The notes below the pieces were generated by a model. The model saw only the letters and a program-made list of their open reading frames with translations. It was not told where the DNA came from and did not search any database. This document shows, one piece after another, positions 3,118-5,958 of a stretch of 5,958 bases of DNA (positions are counted from its first letter, which is position 1; each line of letters starts with the position of its first letter). The position numbers were made by a program, and so were the translations under genes. This stretch comes from Acidobacteriota bacterium (GTDB lineage Bacteria > Acidobacteriota > Blastocatellia > Pyrinomonadales > Pyrinomonadaceae), in NCBI GenBank assembly GCA_013696385.1, contig JACCYR010000239.1:1-5958 (forward strand), given 5' to 3'.

Positions 3118-5958
3118 TCATATAACAACTTTGTAAGTCGTTCCAGGAGACAATCCCGTTGTATCATATTCGACTGCGCCACTGTTAAAACGAACTCCAC
3201 GTAATACGCTCAGAGGAGGATTGTCCGCAAAACCAGGTGTCGCCGTAGATGGATAATCATACAATTTGTTACCCGAAATGTTATAAGTATTATTGAACCA
3301 GCCTGTTAGTGCTTTGATGAGAATTCCACTATCAACCTTAATAGTACTTGGACTCGGCATCAGTGTTAGTGCCGACGCGGTATCATACCTGAAGTCGACC
3401 GGAATAAGCACATTGCCTTGCACCGCTCCACCGCTACTCCACCCGCCACCGAAGTTGTAAGCGCGACCGTCGACATTTGCCGCCGAGGTCGATGTTACAA
3501 AAGTGGTTTGATCATCGCACCACGCGTCGCCGCCTTGTGCTTCTTGACTAGCAATGTAGTAAACAGTGTTTGCCTGTAGTGTGACTGGCGTGGTCAAGTC
3601 GGCATACTTGAACTCGCCGCTTATGCCACCAGTCATTGAAACCAACGCGCTTGCAAGATCGACGCTATCGCTTGCTCGGACAATTTTCACGGTGTGCGTG
3701 CCGCTATTGCCCATCAAAAAGATTCTACCTAGAGAGCGAACGGTGATTGGTTGAGAGCCGATAGTAACTTTCATTCCGAACCAAGCAGAGTAATCATTAC
3801 GCGGCGTGCCAAGCTGCTTGCTGGTGATGAACGCGGTGCCTGCTGGTATTGGAGTCGGCGAAGGCGTTGGTGTTGCTGGCGTAACCGTAACCGTTGCAGG
3901 ATTATGCGTGCCGTTAGGCGTGGTCGCAATAATTGTTGTAGTCCCTGGTGAAACGCCTGTTACATTACCCGACTGATCTACCGAAGCTATGCTCGCGTTT
4001 CTTGACGACCATAGAAACGGAACATCGGAAATAACTTGTCCATTTGCATCTCTAGCTGTCGCTTGAATCTGAGATGATGCGCCTACTTGAAGATTTAACA
4101 CACTTGGAGACATACCAACAGAAGTAACTTCTGATGATGGAGTCGGTGAAGGTGTCGGCGGCGGAGTTGGAGTTGGCGAAGGTGTCGGCGTAGATTGTAC
4201 GGTAATGGTGTTGCTGGTAATAACACTCGTGAAAGTGTTGTTCAACAAATAGCGAAATTCATACTGACCGGGTTGAGTCGGCGCAGTCAGATTAAAGGTG
4301 CCGGACGTTGCCCCATTTGTATAGCCTCCATCAAGGTACTCAGTGTTTAAGGCACCTACTCTATAAAGTGCCACCCAATCTAGCAATGATGATCCGCCGG
4401 GTGCCGTAAAACTAACTGCCAACTGACCGCCGGGAGCAATGGTAATTGGACTGGCGACCAGCGTATAACTGCCAATGGTGGCTCCAGCCTGTTGGATAGT
4501 AAAGATCTGTCCCGCAATCGTAATTGTTGCCGAACGCGCGCTGCCGGTGTTAGCTGCCACCGAATAGTTGATGGTGCCATTGCTACTGCCGCTGCTGCCT
4601 GATGTGATGGTAACAAAGGTCTGATTTGCACTAGCTGTCCAACTACAGCCGCTTGGTGCTGTAATGTTCACGCTGCCTGTTCCGCCGCTTACGCTAATGT
4701 TAGCACTCGTCGGAGAAAGCGTATACGTACAACCTCCGGTAGATTGTCCAAGTTCAACATTGACATCGAGGCTTTCGGGGTTTGTGTTTCCCTTACCAAT
4801 AACTGTAATCCTTATCTGGCTGACGCTGTCATAGAAACTTTGACCAATTAAAAGCGGAGCATCTGAATCAAAGTAGGAAGTAGTAGCCGGGTTCATGTCC
4901 AAAAGCTGTGTTTCCGGCAAACTCCCGCGCAGGTAGTCCCAACGAATAAGCGCGCCGTTCACGGCAGTCGGGGATAACTGTCTAAACTCAACCCAATAAT
5001 TTTTTATATCATCTTTTCTGATTTTTAAAGTGCGAATTCCGCCCGGCGATGATGAATCTTGCTCGATAATTCGGTATACACCATTACTTGTTACTGTTTG
5101 CACATTCGCGTCGGTCAACCAATCCAATTTTAGTTTATAACGAGTATTAAAATGCATATTTAGGCTTCCAATATAACAAGCTCCCATCACGTCGAAACAA
5201 TCACCATACTCAACATTATTTCCCTGACCAATGATGGTTCCATCCGTCGTGCGCCAAAGATTAGCATGAAGAAGCCCGTAGTTATGACCTAACTCATGAG
5301 AGGTTTCTTGCATATAAAAAGCACCATTGAGCAAATTTCCCTTAGCACCGATGGAAGCTAGTCCGACCCAACCTAGTCTTGTTGTATAACTAAAACCAAC
5401 AATATCCAAATTAAAATTGCTTGTATTAAATCCGGCTTGACTTGCGGCGTTTCGCGCATCCGTAATCATAATATTATAATTACTTCCCGTTGTGTAAAAC
5501 GCTTGTGTTTGCGGCAACCGCAAGACCGGCGTAACGGTTGCCTGCAGTGAAGTTTTATTGTAAGAGTTGTTCATATAGAACGGATTGACTTCGTTGGTAA
5601 ATAAGTTTTGAGCGCGGGATAATGTGAGAGGTTGGTCGTTATAATCTGTTGGTTCACCTGGTCTGTCCGAGAAATCAACGCGCATAAACAGAACTGTTTT
5701 TGCTCCTTCGGTCCACGCCGAAGCCGGTTCTTCCGGTGCAAGATTTTTTTTCGGGCGCACGGGTCCGATTTTTGATTCCCATTCGATTTGTTCGGCAGCA
5801 AAATTGCTGAGTTCCGATTGATTGGAAAAATAAACAACTTTCCCGCCGACTTCCGCCGCAATGCCGTCCGCGCCTAATGCCGACTCATCAACCGCACGCT
5901 CGGCATACTCGGCTGAATCCATTTTTCGCAGAGGACTTTCGTCAACAACCATTATGTC
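3118..5958 (-). CDS. Secreted multidomain zinc metalloprotease, gametolysin (M11)/M6-like, 5' end outside window
   Basis: Residue numbers count from the ATG at 5950-5952. The frame is open to the window edge and no signal peptide is visible, so the true start is probably upstream. Residues ~1-80 look like a propeptide. The catalytic domain (~85-290) has HELGHNYGLLH at 219-229 (three zinc His, catalytic E220) and a Met-turn YGDCFDVMG at 249-257, a metzincin pattern as in gametolysin-like peptidases. A beta-rich region follows (~291-402), then a BACON domain (~408-488, CTYTLSPTSANISVSGG...CSWTA), a beta-sandwich (~495-586, LDWVALYR...GQYEFRYLL), a PTPSPTP linker (587-606), a Big_2-like domain (~608-690), a second linker (691-703), a DUF4082-like sandwich (~706-858, ITVRSLGRIFLMGNSGTHTVKIV) and a final ~85-residue region. 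BACON and similar modules usually bind glycans or mucin-like targets or serve as spacers. The likely role is extracellular degradation of proteins or glycoproteins. It ends at TGA (3118-3120), but the frame continues plausibly for 21 codons to TAA at 3052-3054. Neighbouring genes are insulated by a terminator, so no direct link to the BlaI operon is shown. Confidence 0.9.
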   Translation of the reverse strand, partial: DIMVVDESPLRKMDSAEYAERAVDESALGADGIAAEVGGKVVYFSNQSELSNFAAEQIEWESKIGPVRPKKNLAPEEPASAWTEGAKTVLFMRVDFSDRPGEPTDYNDQPLTLSRAQNLFTNEVNPFYMNNSYNKTSLQATVTPVLRLPQTQAFYTTGSNYNIMITDARNAASQAGFNTSNFNLDIVGFSYTTRLGWVGLASIGAKGNLLNGAFYMQETSHELGHNYGLLHANLWRTTDGTIIGQGNNVEYGDCFDVMGACYIGSLNMHFNTRYKLKLDWLTDANVQTVTSNGVYRIIEQDSSSPGGIRTLKIRKDDIKNYWVEFRQLSPTAVNGALIRWDYLRGSLPETQLLDMNPATTSYFDSDAPLLIGQSFYDSVSQIRITVIGKGNTNPESLDVNVELGQSTGGCTYTLSPTSANISVSGGTGSVNITAPSGCSWTASANQTFVTITSGSSGSSNGTINYSVAANTGSARSATITIAGQIFTIQQAGATIGSYTLVASPITIAPGGQLAVSFTAPGGSSLLDWVALYRVGALNTEYLDGGYTNGATSGTFNLTAPTQPGQYEFRYLLNNTFTSVITSNTITVQSTPTPSPTPTPPPTPSPTPSSEVTSVGMSPSVLNLQVGASSQIQATARDANGQVISDVPFLWSSRNASIASVDQSGNVTGVSPGTTTIIATTPNGTHNPATVTVTPATPTPSPTPIPAGTAFITSKQLGTPRNDYSAWFGMKVTIGSQPITVRSLGRIFLMGNSGTHTVKIVRASDSVDLASALVSMTGGISGEFKYADLTTPVTLQANTVYYIASQEAQGGDAWCDDQTTFVTSTSAANVDGRAYNFGGGWSSGGAVQGNVLIPVDFRYDTASALTLMPSPSTIKVDSGILIKALTGWFNNTYNISGNKLYDYPSTATPGFADNPPLSVLRGVRFNSGAVEYDTTGLSPGTTYKVVI
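3844..3882 (-). repeat. Low-complexity Pro/Thr/Ser linker (second)
   Basis: It encodes TPATPTPSPTPIP between the Big_2-like domain and the DUF4082-like sandwich. The DNA units (GGAGTCGGCGAAGG) are near copies of those in the linker at 4135-4194, so the two could recombine and delete the Big_2-like domain. Confidence 0.8.
4135..4194 (-). repeat. Low-complexity Pro/Thr/Ser linker (first)
   Basis: It encodes STPTPSPTPTPPPTPSPTPS, an extended and probably flexible or O-glycosylatable tether between the beta-sandwich and the Big_2-like domain. The DNA is a set of imperfect GGAGTCGGTGAAGGTGTCGGCG-like units, a likely place for slippage and length variation. Confidence 0.85.
5266..5298 (-). other. 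Zinc-binding active site HExxHxxGxxH of the metalloprotease
   Basis: The codons for HELGHNYGLLH give H219, H223 and H229 as zinc ligands and E220 as the general base. The glycine at 226 and the third His mark the extended metzincin motif rather than a bare HExxH. The Met-turn (M256) follows 27 residues after the last His. All key residues are intact, so the enzyme is predicted to be active. Confidence 0.9.

Noticed and set aside
3118..3120. TGA as selenocysteine codon or evidence of an alternative genetic code
   Set aside because: No SECIS-like hairpin is apparent just after it, the position has no catalytic context, and the neighbouring repressor gene uses TGA as a normal stop.
3844..4194. 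Repeat clusters as a CRISPR or other array
   Set aside because: The repeats encode the Pro/Thr/Ser linkers in frame, are imperfect and lack regular spacers.
4380..4631. Minus-strand open frame inside the protease gene
   Set aside because: It overlaps the BACON/beta-sandwich coding frame in another phase, and its translation is unstructured with no family resemblance.

Overview
The window looks like chromosomal DNA of a moderately AT-leaning, Gram-negative-type bacterium. The best guess is Acidobacteriota of the Blastocatellia/Pyrinomonadaceae kind. This rests on the style of the large secreted protease (a BACON domain, Pro/Thr/Ser linkers of the PTPSPTP type, a Big_2-like domain and a recurrent C-terminal beta-sandwich) together with a BlaI/M56 pair. 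The taxonomic call is inference from domain style, not from any search.

Layout, left to right. (1) Bases 1-336, + strand: the 3' end of a small BON-like + LysM protein, cut by the window edge. (2) Bases 357-392: a perfect 13-bp stem that serves as a bidirectional terminator between convergent genes. (3) Bases 415-2430, - strand: a BlaR1/MecR1-like M56 membrane metalloprotease. Its C-terminal sensor is not a penicillin-binding domain but a polysaccharide-deacetylase-like (CE4/NodB) fold that has lost nearly all catalytic and metal-binding residues. (4) Bases 2427-2825, - strand: a BlaI/MecI-type repressor whose stop overlaps the M56 start (ATGA). (5) Bases 2826-3117: a compact control region holding a TTGACA promoter, two identical-arm dyads (TACGAA-N4-TTCGTA), a 14-bp-phased TTTGCA array upstream, and an 18-bp-stem terminator that closes the next gene. 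(6) Bases 3118-5958, - strand: most of a large secreted zinc metalloprotease (HELGHNYGLLH with a DVMG Met-turn, gametolysin M11/M6-like) with five accessory domains. Its 5' end lies outside the window.

How the parts fit: the repressor and the M56 protein form one translationally coupled, probably autoregulated operon. One dyad lies inside the -35/-10 spacer and the other over the predicted transcription start and up to the ribosome-binding site. By analogy with BlaR1/BlaI, the periplasmic domain would sense a ligand and the cytoplasmic zinc protease domain would then relieve BlaI repression. The most interesting point is that the sensor seems to be a catalytically dead carbohydrate deacetylase, which suggests sensing of a glycan (peptidoglycan or chitin-like) rather than a beta-lactam. 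A second point worth checking is an in-frame TGA that ends the protease 21 sense codons before a TAA, where the downstream frame still looks protein-like.
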